64,000 nucleotides of DNA from Tatlockia sp. (GCA_013697725.1 JACCWI010000055.1:310001-374000), one strand, 5' to 3'. Shown: positions 1-9,831, counted from the stretch's first letter. Program-made: numbers and translations. The notes: generated by a model not told the origin, from the letters alone.

Positions 1-1709
1 AATTGAGTTATTGGAAACTCTAGATTCTTATTTATATATTTCTCCTCGCTATGCTCCCAGACCTTGATCGTACAATTTTTGGGGTACTCTAAAACCTTGA
101 GTGCCTTTTGAAGATTATCAACAGTTGGATTAGCAATTGCCTGCATATTAATTTGATACTTAATAATCCTATCTATTATATTCTCTAGCCTAAGCACTTG
201 GTCTGTTGCGGCCTTAATATCTTCTAATTTCATGCCCGATTTCATTAGGGCTGCAAAATTTGGATGAATATAAGAGCCTAATAACTGGAGGAAATAATAA
301 AAGTGAAACATTGCCTGGATTTGTTCTTGTAGGGTGCTGAGTTCTTTCGCTGAAATAATATCATCCATTGAATTGTATTTTTGTCTTGCACGCACAAAGT
401 AAATTAATAATAAATTAATATTTGAGAAAGCCTGGCTTACACCGTTCTCAACACTATTTCTGAAATCCAATAAGCAATTATTTCCTGAATTTAAATTTTT
501 ATTGGCATAATTGGATAATATCTTTTTAAGGGTATAGGCATTGCAATTATTTGCCGACATGATTCCAAAACAAGTTGCTCCAATTCTATGCTCATCCTGT
601 GAACCAAGGATGTCATAGCCTCCTTTTGTCAATTCACCTGATAAGGGTACTGCCAGATACTCATTGATCATCTCCAAGGGTGACATAATATTAAATTCAG
701 TCTTTGCTAAAATTGAAAAAATTGAAGAATTAGTTCCATGTATAAAGGGGGTAAACGCTGATTCTCCTTGATATTTTTGTGCCTTAGGTACTTTAAAATG
801 CTTAATAAGCGGCTCAATTGTAGGGTTTTTCAAGGCTTCTTCAAAAATCGTGCAAAATACATTTTCAGCATGCTCATATTTTACCTTTTCTTTTCTAGAA
901 AAATTACTTAGGTGGCTAGCAACCTTCTTCCCATGGAGATCATATATAGTACAGTCGAACAACATATCATGTTGCTCAAAAGTAAACTGATGAATTGCTT
1001 TAATTAATTCCATGATTAGCTCATGATGACTCTCGTTAAATCCCTCAATAGAGGCCAAGGTATCAAATATATATTTTGACTTAAACTCGCTCTCACAACG
1101 CATTAGATCAAGATTATCTCCAAGATTAATGATCATTCGAATATAATCAAATTTGCTTAAATCTGTATTGTAGATACCTGATGGTAATTTAAATTCATAT
1201 TCTCTAGGGTTATCTTTAAATTCAATCGCTGCGCCAAATAGTTTGGCCTGTTTTTCCTTTAAGCCTAATTTCTTTAGGATTTCAATCGTTTTTTCAGCAC
1301 TTTGCTTTTCCCAGTCATCCTCACCTTCTCCTTGCCGAGCTGTATCATGGCATCCCATAGTCATCAGAATAAAACATAAAACAGATTCTTCCTCAAGATT
1401 TAGATAGTTTGCTATGGTTTTCAGCGATTGATTAACATATTCTGGAATTAAATTTTGTAGAAGATTGTGGATAGCTAAAGCCCAGAGGGTTGCATTGCTT
1501 GCATGTTGAGCACCATGAATTATCCGTTCGATAGATCCATCTTTTAAATTTTCTTTGTGAATCTCACCGAAGGGTTGTAGATAGGTGGTTTCAAGCATTT
1601 CTTGAAACCAGATTGTAAAATTATTGGTGGATAATCTATTTTCATATTGTATTAAATTTGACATGCCGTCAGCAGCCAAATGTTTTTTTAATTCGTCAGT
1701 ATGTATCAT
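1..1709 (-). CDS. SidE-family phosphodiesterase-domain protein, putative Dot/Icm effector (3' end outside window)
   Basis: An uninterrupted reading frame of 569 codons runs from ATG at 1709 to the window edge, so the C-terminus is missing. The N-terminal 200 residues show an HD-type metal/phosphate site: H65 and H69 (HxxxH), H81, the pair H121-D122 in the string GCHDTARQGEGEDDWEK, and D198 in LGDNLDLMR. I associate an HD pair followed by a Ser/Thr-Ala-Arg, an acidic run and a Trp with the phosphodiesterase domain of Legionella SidE/SdeA effectors and the DupA/DupB deubiquitinases, which act on phosphoribosyl-linked ubiquitin in host cells. That link is family knowledge from memory and was not searched. 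No ADP-ribosyltransferase motif is visible in the part present; it could lie beyond the edge. The upstream 300 bases to the MFS gene hold no other gene. The HD-type reading is fairly sure; the SidE assignment is likely. Confidence 0.7.
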   Translation of the reverse strand, partial: MIHTDELKKHLAADGMSNLIQYENRLSTNNFTIWFQEMLETTYLQPFGEIHKENLKDGSIERIIHGAQHASNATLWALAIHNLLQNLIPEYVNQSLKTIANYLNLEEESVLCFILMTMGCHDTARQGEGEDDWEKQSAEKTIEILKKLGLKEKQAKLFGAAIEFKDNPREYEFKLPSGIYNTDLSKFDYIRMIINLGDNLDLMRCESEFKSKYIFDTLASIEGFNESHHELIMELIKAIHQFTFEQHDMLFDCTIYDLHGKKVASHLSNFSRKEKVKYEHAENVFCTIFEEALKNPTIEPLIKHFKVPKAQKYQGESAFTPFIHGTNSSIFSILAKTEFNIMSPLEMINEYLAVPLSGELTKGGYDILGSQDEHRIGATCFGIMSANNCNAYTLKKILSNYANKNLNSGNNCLLDFRNSVENGVSQAFSNINLLLIYFVRARQKYNSMDDIISAKELSTLQEQIQAMFHFYYFLQLLGSYIHPNFAALMKSGMKLEDIKAATDQVLRLENIIDRIIKYQINMQAIANPTVDNLQKALKVLEYPKNCTIKVWEHSEEKYINKNLEFPITQ

Positions 1710-2008
1710 CTTAACTCCACAACATTAACATCTAAATGGTTTAATTTTTGCAGATAGTGCATCTTAAATGCTAAAATGTCAAATTTTAATCAAAGTGATA
1801 AATCGTTGCAAACTATTAAAAACTAAGAATTGATTTTTTTTGAGTTTAACTTGTAGGATATAACAATATTTTTTTTGTCATGCGCCTCGATAGGATTATT
1901 GCAAGTGAGTATCATTAAGCTAAAAATACCACATTAACACAAAGTTGTAGCGGTAATGCTGGTAAACGAGCGCTAGAGGGAATTAACCCATTTAGCGCAA
2001 TTTATATC

Positions 2009-3286
2009 TTAAATTGCCGTTGATTCTTCACGAGTACGGCAATAAGTTTCTTTGATGAAAAATAAGCAAAAGAGAGCAAAAATTAATGAAAGTGGTAAAA
2101 CGGACAAGGCTAACTGATAACCCTTTTCAGAAAACTGACGCACACCATCAATTAAAGTTCCTTCCCAAGTCCAGTCTAGAAAAGCACCTACCAAGGGTTC
2201 ATAAAGCGCTTCGCAAACTGAATCAAAAGTATTCATTATGCCAAGCACCGTGGCCGCTAAAAAAATAGGAAAAACTTCGCGAATCATCGCAAAGCTTGTA
2301 AAAAATCCACTAGTGCCGAAACCAAAACAGAAAAGTAAAAAAATTAGACTTGTTAATTGTAAATTAGAGCCATAAATGACTAAGGATAAACAAAGAAAAG
2401 CGATAAAAGTCCCAAAAAAAAGAATGGGTTTGCGGCGTCCCATAAAATCAGATAACCACCCCAAAAAGGGCGCTCCAACCGCAAAGCCCATAAAGATGGA
2501 GGAGATAGCCAAAGCCGCGTTAGCTCGGGTTAAGTCATAGGCAATTTCTAAAAAGGGAACTCCCCACAAGCCGCCAAAAACCGAAACAGGTGCAAAAGCA
2601 AGGCCGCTATATAAAGAGAGAATCCAGGTTTGTTTATTTTTAATAATCGTTAAAAAACTCTCAGTTTTTGGGCCATTAATTCTAGCTAATGGAGAAGGGG
2701 AAAGAGGTTTGTCCCGGACTGTAGCAAAATAAATAAGACCGAGAAAAATTCCCGCCAGACTAACAAACTCTAAAGCCATTCGCCAACCAAATTGCTGAAC
2801 TAATAGTGACAGAGGCATTTGACCACCAATCGCACCGAGCATGGCAGCCGCCATAAACAATCCAGAAACGAAGGCAAATTTTTTCGGACTAAACCATAAT
2901 GAGGCTAATTTAAAACAAGAAACAGCAGCAAACGCAGCCCCCGCACCCATCAAGGCGCGGCTAAAACAAGCAAGCCAAAGGGTATCTGTTTGGGAAAAAA
3001 CATAGGTACTGATAGCACAAAGAAAGATAGCAGCAGTGGTTAATAAACGCGGGCTATATTTATCAAGCATAATGCCAACAGGAATTTGCATAATTAAATA
3101 GGCATAAAAATAAAAGGCCGAAAGATTACCAAGCCCCGCACCATTCACATTAAACGCTTTCATTAGATCCGAAGTCATGACACTAGGGGAGACTTGAATT
3201 AAATACTTGTAAAAGAAAAACCCCGCCGCAATTGTCCAAATAATCCAAGGGTAGGATTTAGTTAACCATGTGTTACTAGCTTTCAT
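2009..3286 (-). CDS. MFS transporter, possibly Pht-type amino-acid permease
   Basis: A 425-aa, very hydrophobic protein with about 12 predicted membrane helices, the usual MFS length. The first helix region carries WTIAAGFFFYKYLIQVSPS. The loop between helices 2 and 3 has the MFS motif in the form GIMLDKYSPR (residues about 71-80), and a second copy, GWLSDFMGRRKP, follows the central loop. It acts in the inner membrane as a secondary transporter. The N-terminal YLIQVSPSVM signature resembles the Pht family of Legionella and Coxiella permeases, which import amino acids or nucleosides, but the substrate cannot be read from sequence. The start is supported by a GGTGAG ribosome site a few bases upstream. 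It is transcribed alone, convergent with nothing. Confidence 0.85.
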   Translation of the reverse strand: MKASNTWLTKSYPWIIWTIAAGFFFYKYLIQVSPSVMTSDLMKAFNVNGAGLGNLSAFYFYAYLIMQIPVGIMLDKYSPRLLTTAAIFLCAISTYVFSQTDTLWLACFSRALMGAGAAFAAVSCFKLASLWFSPKKFAFVSGLFMAAAMLGAIGGQMPLSLLVQQFGWRMALEFVSLAGIFLGLIYFATVRDKPLSPSPLARINGPKTESFLTIIKNKQTWILSLYSGLAFAPVSVFGGLWGVPFLEIAYDLTRANAALAISSIFMGFAVGAPFLGWLSDFMGRRKPILFFGTFIAFLCLSLVIYGSNLQLTSLIFLLFCFGFGTSGFFTSFAMIREVFPIFLAATVLGIMNTFDSVCEALYEPLVGAFLDWTWEGTLIDGVRQFSEKGYQLALSVLPLSLIFALFCLFFIKETYCRTREESTAI

Positions 3287-3514
3287 ATACTCACCAAATA
3301 CTCTAAATAATATCGCGCAGTTGCACTAATTTTCATTGAGATGATCAACTTATTCGCGGTAATCTAACATTAACCACAGCTGAAACCCAGCTTGTTATAC
3401 TTTATTCTTAGATAAACTGGCGACAGCGAATAATCTGCAAAAACAAATTAATCGCAAGAGCCTAAAAATTAATATTGCTAAGTTAAAATTGGAAATCAGA
3501 TTTAACATTGAAAC

Positions 3515-3543
3515 TTGTCTTTTCAGAAAAGAAAAGTTATTAT
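3515..3543 (+). promoter_or_regulatory. Promoter of tRNA-Pro
   Basis: TTGTCT at 3515-3520 and TATTAT at 3538-3543 are separated by 17 bases and sit 12 bases before the tRNA. The -10 box is followed directly by CCCC, a GC-rich discriminator as expected for stable-RNA promoters under stringent control. The regulation is inferred, not shown. Confidence 0.55.
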
Positions 3544-3555
3544 CCCCAACCAATT

Positions 3556-3632
3556 CGGGGCGTAGCGCAGCCTGGTAGCGTACTAGCATGGGGTGCTAGT
3601 GGTCGAAGGTTCAAATCCTTCCGTCCCGACCA
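3556..3632 (+). tRNA. tRNA-Pro(GGG)
   Basis: A full cloverleaf can be folded by eye. Acceptor CGGGGCG pairs with CGTCCCG (one G-U). The D arm is GCGC...GCGT. The anticodon stem CTAGC/GCTAG encloses the loop ATGGGGT with anticodon GGG. The T arm is GAAGG-TTCAAAT-CCTTC. The CCA end is encoded at 3630-3632. Length is 77 nt. It reads CCC and CCU proline codons. It stands alone; no integrase gene or duplicated 3' end was seen next to it. Confidence 0.95.
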
Positions 3633-3908
3633 GCTTCTACTATATCTTAAAATCCTTGGGATACGCTTAGCTATAGCTCCAGCTTCAGCTGTTTTAAATA
3701 CTTAAAGGTTTAAATGAACATCTATAAGCAAACTCCTAATCTAAAGATTATGTTTTCTTACAATTCTTTCTCAATTTTAAAAGTAGACGCAACATCCAAA
3801 ATTAGAGATAGATTTTTATAGTTAGCCATATCTAACTTGCAACATTGACAAGATCTTTATTTATATGGTTGAGTGCTTAGGCAAGTAATTTAAAAATATC
3901 TGAGTCTT

Positions 3909-5048
3909 ATGACAATCAATTTCTCAAAGTTAGCAATAATCCTATTGATGTCAGTAGTTCTAATATGCTTTGAAAAATCTGCCAACAGTGCTGTTTCTCA
4001 GTTAATATCCAATAATTTTTTTCAAAATCCAGCAGAACTCAGTCAAGTTAAAAAAATGCAACTTTCAATGGGAAATGCATTTATTAGACCCTCATTAAAG
4101 TTCACTGGAATTACATCCTTAGGTTATGGGAAAGTAAAGTCTCAAGTTAATGACTCTTTGCCTTACTTGCTGACTGCTTATCGACCCACTAATAAAGTAG
4201 TTATTGGCCTACATATTACACCGAGCTCTTACGGACATATTGATTGGCGTCCGCACAATTCTATTGTTTCACAATCATCTACGACGACAATTCTCTTGTA
4301 TTATAGAATTGGTACTCAAGCTAGTTATCAAATATCTGAGAAATTAGCACTTGGGATGGGGTTTAACGTCGCCTACAATAAACATTGTGAATTAGACGCT
4401 ATTGTTCCTCAATTTGGTAATCAGATAAATAAAATTTCTGGTTTGAATCACACCTTTGATGCAGGTCTTTTCTTCCAATTTAACCCTCGAAACCATCTTA
4501 CCGTGGGAGTTTATACGGGGGTCGATAGATTGGGTCAAGGCACTAGTTCTCTTGGCATGATTAAAACGCATAATTTAGAATTACTTATCACAGAAGCCTC
4601 AGTCGCCTATATTGGCTTGCAACACTCATTATCTGATAAATGGTTTTTTGAAGAAAAAATCTATTGGTCTGATTGGTCAATTGTAAAAAATGTATATTTT
4701 ATTAATAAAACAAATGGCACGTCTATAGTCCCTGCAAATTGGCGAGATACTTGGTCATACCAAGTAAACACTCGGTTTGCTATTTCTGAAAAAATTGCAC
4801 TATTCGGCTCGATTATTTATGAAACAAACGCGGCTCCCATTTCTACCAATGCTATAGGCTATCCTTTATCTGCTTTAGGTTCGATCTCTGGAGGACTGGG
4901 TTTTGCGCTATCTAAATCACTTTCAGCTCAGATGACCTATAGCTATGGCGCATTTCTACCTGATGCTAAAATTAATCATGATAGAAACCTAGGGCATATA
5001 TCAGCAGATTTTCAAACCATTGCATTGCAGTTAACGTATAAAATATAG
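3909..5048 (+). CDS. OmpP1/FadL/TodX-family outer-membrane protein
   Basis: A 379-aa exported protein. Residues 1-28 form a signal peptide (hydrophobic stretch LAIILLMSVVLICF, cleavage probably after NSA). The mature start includes NNFFQNPAEL, matching the NPA motif near the N-terminus of FadL-type porins that plugs the barrel. The rest alternates in the manner of outer-membrane beta strands and ends in LQLTYKI. FadL-type proteins let long-chain fatty acids or other hydrophobic compounds cross the outer membrane. At 379 residues it is somewhat shorter than Escherichia coli FadL (about 420 mature). No clear ribosome site is visible before the ATG. It converges on the next gene with only about 30 bases between. 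The substrate is unknown. Confidence 0.72.
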   Translation: MTINFSKLAIILLMSVVLICFEKSANSAVSQLISNNFFQNPAELSQVKKMQLSMGNAFIRPSLKFTGITSLGYGKVKSQVNDSLPYLLTAYRPTNKVVIGLHITPSSYGHIDWRPHNSIVSQSSTTTILLYYRIGTQASYQISEKLALGMGFNVAYNKHCELDAIVPQFGNQINKISGLNHTFDAGLFFQFNPRNHLTVGVYTGVDRLGQGTSSLGMIKTHNLELLITEASVAYIGLQHSLSDKWFFEEKIYWSDWSIVKNVYFINKTNGTSIVPANWRDTWSYQVNTRFAISEKIALFGSIIYETNAAPISTNAIGYPLSALGSISGGLGFALSKSLSAQMTYSYGAFLPDAKINHDRNLGHISADFQTIALQLTYKI

Positions 5049-5079
5049 TTAATATGCTCTTAAGCCAAAGAACTATAGC

Positions 5080-8000
5080 TCATAAAAAGCCGCTTTTTTG
5101 TAAAAAACCAAGATAAGTATCAAAGCTATTTTTTGAAAAAGCAAGTTGGCTTATACCACTAGATCCTAACAGCGAGTTTGTATGAGAAGTTTCAATTTTA
5201 GGTACAAACTCAACTAGGCTAAGCCAATCAACTGATTTATTATTATCAGTATAGAGCGGAAGAAAGGGGTATAATGCATTAGATCTATCAATATGCCTCA
5301 AATATTGTTGATGCCAGGTTGCGGGAGAAATCATCTCTATTTGATAGCCTGCATTCTTTACCCAATCAACAATTTGCGTCCATTTAATAAGGGATGGGTT
5401 ACTAATATGAAAAACCTGTCCTCTTGCTTTAGAATCTAAACTAATTTTTACTATGGCATGGCTTGCAGTATCGACAGGTAAAATGTCAATTTGAGTATCT
5501 CTATCTGGAGCATAACCAAGTTGTACACATCCTTTTATAAATAGTAAAAAATGGTTAGTTTCAGGTGCGCAAATACCTGTTGCCCCATGACCTCCAATCC
5601 ATCCTAATCGAAATATAGTTACTGCAAATCCGCGTTGATGTGCTTCAGCAAGGAGACATTCACTCACCAACTTAGTTTGTTCATAACCACTTAACAGTTC
5701 AGTAGCAGTTCCAAACTCTCTTCGAGGAAAAGTTTCTTTTAGGGATTTTTCTTTATTATGTGATACATGTGCGGATAACGTAGAGAAATAATGTATTATT
5801 TTGGGTCTTCCGATGGAAGCTAATTTTAATAAATTAATGGTACTATCAACATTACTAGCTTTCAGAATATTATAGTTATAAAAATGATTTACCCAGGCTC
5901 CATTATGATAGATAGAATCAATTTTTTGTGCTAGCTGTTGATAAATTCCTTCGGGTAAGCCTAAATAGTCTTTTGCTAAGTCCCCCACAACTATTTGAAT
6001 TCGCGAAGAATGAATTTCAATAGTCAAGTTATAATATTTCAAAGAATCATCAAGCTTTTTTTTCGCCTCTTGATTAGCGACTGCTCTTACTAAACAATAA
6101 ATAGTAGCTGAGGTAGTATGATATAACTCATGCAATAAGTGCACGCCCAAAAATCCTGTAGCCCCTGTTAGTAAAATACCCTTAGGCGGCAGAAGAGGTA
6201 GAGAATTTATTCCTGAGATAGGTTGAATATCCTTATCAAGTTGAATATCCCTGTAAAGGGTAGCCAGATTAGTCGATTGAACGTTATTCTTTTTACCTTT
6301 ACCCAATTGAAGTGCTAATTGAAAAACCGTAGGATTTTCTAAAAATCCATGTAAGGATATATTGCTATTGAATATTTGATAAATACGGGTGAACATCTCT
6401 GCTACCAATAAGGAGTGCCCTCCTAATTCAAAAAAATTATCAAAGATTCCGATATCGTTTACCTGTAAAAACTCCCGCCATATTTCAACCAATTGTTGCT
6501 GCGCTTTTGTTTCAGCAGGAATGTAATTGTCATTGATAAGTTGTTGTTTATCAGTTAATGAGGATAATGCTTTCTTATCTATTTTACCGTGGTTCGTAAG
6601 TGGGAAATCATCTATAACAAAAAAAACAGATGGAATCATGTATTCAGGCAGGTGCTTATTTAAATAATTGCGGATAACGCCCTTATTAAATGAATCGTTT
6701 ATTGCATTTAATTTTATATAGGCTGTAATCTGTTTATGTTCGAAGGAATCAGTCTCCATAATAACAATCGCTTGGGAAATTCCAGGATGAGCTAGTAGGC
6801 AGGATTCAATTGCATTGAGTTCGATTCGAAATCCTCTTAGTTTAACTTGATCATCTAACCGTCCACGATATTCAATATTTCCATCAGATAACCAGCAGGC
6901 TAAGTCACCTGTTCTATAAAGTTTGAGGTTAAGATCTGTGCTATAAGGGTTTGGAACAAATTTTTCTCGAGTTAATTCGGGTTGATTTAAATAACCGCGT
7001 GCTAATCCAACTCCCGAAATACACAACTCTCCTATAACACCTATAGGCACTGGTTGCATGCAGGGATCTAAAATGTAAATTTTTGTGTTGGCAATGGGTT
7101 TCCCTATGGGAGTTGTTCTTCTTTTGGGAGTTGTTCTTCTTTTTTTGATTTTAGTTTTTTTGATAACATAAAGTGTAGAACAAACTGTGGTCTCTGTGGG
7201 TCCATAACCGTTAATTATAGTAAGATTTGAAATAGTACTTTGGATGTCAATTAAAAGGTTTTCACTGATAGGTTCTACGCCGACTAATAAACGTTTTAGA
7301 GAAATTAAGTTTGGTTTTGTTTTAGCCCAAACTAAAAACTTAGATAGCATAAAGGCTGGTATATACGCAGTTGTAATCTTGTATGTTTGTAATTTTTTAA
7401 AATAGTTATAGGGATCTAGGCTAATTGTCTTCTTATCAAACAAATGTAAGGCGGCTCCTACCATCAATGGACTAAACATCTCATAAATAGATACATCAAA
7501 GCCAATACTAGTCCAAAGAGTGGCAATATCGTTAGACGTCAATGGAGCTTTTTTCTGAAAATCATTCGTTAAATTAATGACATTTTTGTGTTCAATCAAG
7601 CATCCTTTGGGTTTTCCCGTGGAGCCAGAGGTATACATGATATAAGCTAAGTCAGTGCTGTTACCCATCGGTAGATCAAATTCACGTTCATCTTCTTTTT
7701 CAATTAGATTCCATTCAGTATCAATTGAAATTAATTTGATTTTAGAATCTGGAGCTATGCATTCTTCTATGGAACAGCGTAAATCCGATTTAGTTATAAT
7801 AATTTTTGCTTTGGAATCTTTAATTATATGACTAATAAAAGCCTTGCTATAATTATAATCTATAGGTACGTATGCAGCTCTTGCTTTCAAAATACCCAAA
7901 AGTCCAATAATCATTTCCACGCTGTTATTAATGCATAGTATTATAGGTTCCTCGTCATTCACTCCAAGCTTTTTTAAATAGGATGCTAGCTTATTCGCGC

Positions 8001-9831
8001 GGCTATTAAGTGATGAATAACTAAGGTGCTCGTTTTTATAAATAACGGCAATATGATCTGGGGTTTTTTGTGCTTGCTTGCCGATGATTCCGTGAAGAGT
8101 TTCATCGTTTGAGAGATTACTTTCAGTACGGTTCCAATCAACTAAAATTTTTTCAGAATCTTCTTTTGTTAGTAGCGCTAACTTTTCAATGGGTTGTTTA
8201 TCATTAGAAAGAACGCCATTTAGTAAATTTTTTATTTGTAAGATCATTGTATTAATAAATAATAATTTTTTCTTTCTTAGCAATAAATTGTTTTTAACAA
8301 ACATTATTAAATTAGAATCATCTTCTGTAATAACAAAATTTATAAGGTGAGTGGAGCTTGGTTGATAATCATCAATCGTTTTTACTATAGAAATAGCAAC
8401 CGGATAGTGCAACATTTTTTCCCGTAAAGCCGGGTATCGCATGGCAATATCTCGACTAAATGTTAGTTTTTCTTTTTGAAGTTTAAATTGATTTATAGTT
8501 TGTTGAACTGCATCCGCGAAGCTCATTTTGGGGTGGAAATTCACTCTATAAGGTAGATAGTTAGCAAAAAAAATTGCCATGGATTTCACACCAATTTCCT
8601 CTAATAAAGCATAGTCATTTATCGCGATATGCTTATCTTGATAGTTATTAATACGATAAAAATAAATAAATATTATTGTCAGTAAAATTAATTTGGGTTC
8701 AAGCTGATTGCACTTTTTTAAACATTCATTCGTTTGTATATCAAACTTAGTAAATCCTACATCTGATTGCCTATAAAGTCGTTCAAGGCTATCGAAGGGT
8801 AGACTAATTGAATCGTTAGATTGACTAAGTTTTTTGACCCAATAGCATTCATGTTGAGCAAGCATCCTACTGCTCTTTTGTAAATCATAAAAAATCTGCG
8901 TCGGGCATGGAAAGCGATAGCCCTCTTTTAAGTGATGGCGTACAACTATATCTTTGATGGAAAAATGTTGTCCTTCTATGCTGGTTATTTTATAAATCAC
9001 AATATCATTAGTACTTGTTGCTATACGTAGATAATTTTTTGCTAATTTTAAGAGTGTTCCAGATGGAGCAGTTGAAAGTCTCTTCATAACTTTTAACTTT
9101 TGCACGATAAATACTTCTTGTTCGAGAACAAACTTAGGTAATGCAAGCTTATTGGTATACAAAGAAAAATTGAGTGCTCGATAGAGGCAATCAATTTTTT
9201 CTGCGCTAGATGACCAATCAATTAGACCATTACCAGGCGGTTTTTGATGCAAAGCATAATAATTTCGCTGTGTTTGAGCCTGCCTTAATAGGGTATAACT
9301 TTGATTTGTTAATTCTTTAATCAAAACGCAAAAAGTTTCTAAGGCTTTTTCCAAACACTTTAGGTCGAGGGACAAGGTGGTATCGTTGGGCGCAATAGGA
9401 ATGACAGCTTGTTTAAGAATATCACCACCATCAATAACTTCAGTTACTACATGCCATGTAATTCCATGTTGCTTTTCATTATTTAAAATAGCCCAAGAGG
9501 TAGCATGATTACCTGCATACTTAGGTAAAAGAGCATTATGATAATTAATAGTAAAGTTTTTTACATGGTTTAATATTGCAGCAGGGATCACACGGTTATT
9601 GACAAAACTAAAGATAAAATCAGGGGGGTTTTTTTTTATGATTTTCGACAAGGTTTCCAAGTCATCAAAACATTCAATTTGATTACGACCTGCCCAATCC
9701 TTTGCTTGCTGATTAGTAGTTACAAATCCTAGTAGTTTATTTCCTTCGTGCAATAAGATTTCTGCAAACTCGATAAGTAGACTATCTTTACCTATAAAAT
9801 AACAACTAAACTTAGTCAGTTTGGGCATCAA
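5080..9831 (-). CDS. Stand-alone NRPS: formyltransferase / half condensation / adenylation / carrier / terminal reductase
   Basis: A 1583-aa single-module enzyme. Residues 1-180 are a formyltransferase with the catalytic set N96, H98 (NYHNALLPKYAG) and D134 (EVIDGGDIL); the formyltransferase C-terminal domain follows to about 300. Residues 325-540 look like only the second half of a condensation domain, with no HHxxxDG. The adenylation domain (560-1090) has TSGSTGKPKG near 735, GYGPTETT near 874 and a GKIDKK lysine near 1085. The carrier serine is S1140 (GGHSL). Residues 1215-1583 are a thioester reductase with GATGFLG and YxxxK near 1380. Expected chemistry: one amino acid is activated, N-formylated on the carrier and released as an aldehyde by NAD(P)H. 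The pocket code, aligned by eye to GrsA, is D-V-Y-F-L-G-G-V-C-K, which suggests a hydrophobic residue at low certainty. It is divergent from a sensor kinase. Domain reading is firm; the product is inferred. Confidence 0.85.
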   Translation of the reverse strand: MMPKLTKFSCYFIGKDSLLIEFAEILLHEGNKLLGFVTTNQQAKDWAGRNQIECFDDLETLSKIIKKNPPDFIFSFVNNRVIPAAILNHVKNFTINYHNALLPKYAGNHATSWAILNNEKQHGITWHVVTEVIDGGDILKQAVIPIAPNDTTLSLDLKCLEKALETFCVLIKELTNQSYTLLRQAQTQRNYYALHQKPPGNGLIDWSSSAEKIDCLYRALNFSLYTNKLALPKFVLEQEVFIVQKLKVMKRLSTAPSGTLLKLAKNYLRIATSTNDIVIYKITSIEGQHFSIKDIVVRHHLKEGYRFPCPTQIFYDLQKSSRMLAQHECYWVKKLSQSNDSISLPFDSLERLYRQSDVGFTKFDIQTNECLKKCNQLEPKLILLTIIFIYFYRINNYQDKHIAINDYALLEEIGVKSMAIFFANYLPYRVNFHPKMSFADAVQQTINQFKLQKEKLTFSRDIAMRYPALREKMLHYPVAISIVKTIDDYQPSSTHLINFVITEDDSNLIMFVKNNLLLRKKKLLFINTMILQIKNLLNGVLSNDKQPIEKLALLTKEDSEKILVDWNRTESNLSNDETLHGIIGKQAQKTPDHIAVIYKNEHLSYSSLNSRANKLASYLKKLGVNDEEPIILCINNSVEMIIGLLGILKARAAYVPIDYNYSKAFISHIIKDSKAKIIITKSDLRCSIEECIAPDSKIKLISIDTEWNLIEKEDEREFDLPMGNSTDLAYIMYTSGSTGKPKGCLIEHKNVINLTNDFQKKAPLTSNDIATLWTSIGFDVSIYEMFSPLMVGAALHLFDKKTISLDPYNYFKKLQTYKITTAYIPAFMLSKFLVWAKTKPNLISLKRLLVGVEPISENLLIDIQSTISNLTIINGYGPTETTVCSTLYVIKKTKIKKRRTTPKRRTTPIGKPIANTKIYILDPCMQPVPIGVIGELCISGVGLARGYLNQPELTREKFVPNPYSTDLNLKLYRTGDLACWLSDGNIEYRGRLDDQVKLRGFRIELNAIESCLLAHPGISQAIVIMETDSFEHKQITAYIKLNAINDSFNKGVIRNYLNKHLPEYMIPSVFFVIDDFPLTNHGKIDKKALSSLTDKQQLINDNYIPAETKAQQQLVEIWREFLQVNDIGIFDNFFELGGHSLLVAEMFTRIYQIFNSNISLHGFLENPTVFQLALQLGKGKKNNVQSTNLATLYRDIQLDKDIQPISGINSLPLLPPKGILLTGATGFLGVHLLHELYHTTSATIYCLVRAVANQEAKKKLDDSLKYYNLTIEIHSSRIQIVVGDLAKDYLGLPEGIYQQLAQKIDSIYHNGAWVNHFYNYNILKASNVDSTINLLKLASIGRPKIIHYFSTLSAHVSHNKEKSLKETFPRREFGTATELLSGYEQTKLVSECLLAEAHQRGFAVTIFRLGWIGGHGATGICAPETNHFLLFIKGCVQLGYAPDRDTQIDILPVDTASHAIVKISLDSKARGQVFHISNPSLIKWTQIVDWVKNAGYQIEMISPATWHQQYLRHIDRSNALYPFLPLYTDNNKSVDWLSLVEFVPKIETSHTNSLLGSSGISQLAFSKNSFDTYLGFLQKSGFL
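7108..7143 (-). repeat. 18-bp in-frame tandem duplication in the adenylation domain
   Basis: The 18-base unit GGGAGTTGTTCTTCTTTT occurs twice back to back (7108-7125 and 7126-7143). On the coding strand it doubles the peptide RRTTPK, in a Lys/Arg-rich loop just before the GKPIANTKIYIL strand of the adenylation domain. It keeps the frame. It looks like a recent slippage duplication. Confidence 0.85.

Noticed and set aside
3556..3908. tRNA-Pro as attachment site of an integrated island
   Set aside because: No integrase gene lies beside it, and I did not see a second copy of the tRNA 3' end in the window; a computed search would be needed.
5070..5102. AAAAAGC-CGC-TTTTTT as a bidirectional terminator between FadL-like and NRPS genes
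   Set aside because: The GC core is only two to three pairs, and it lies within the NRPS coding end.
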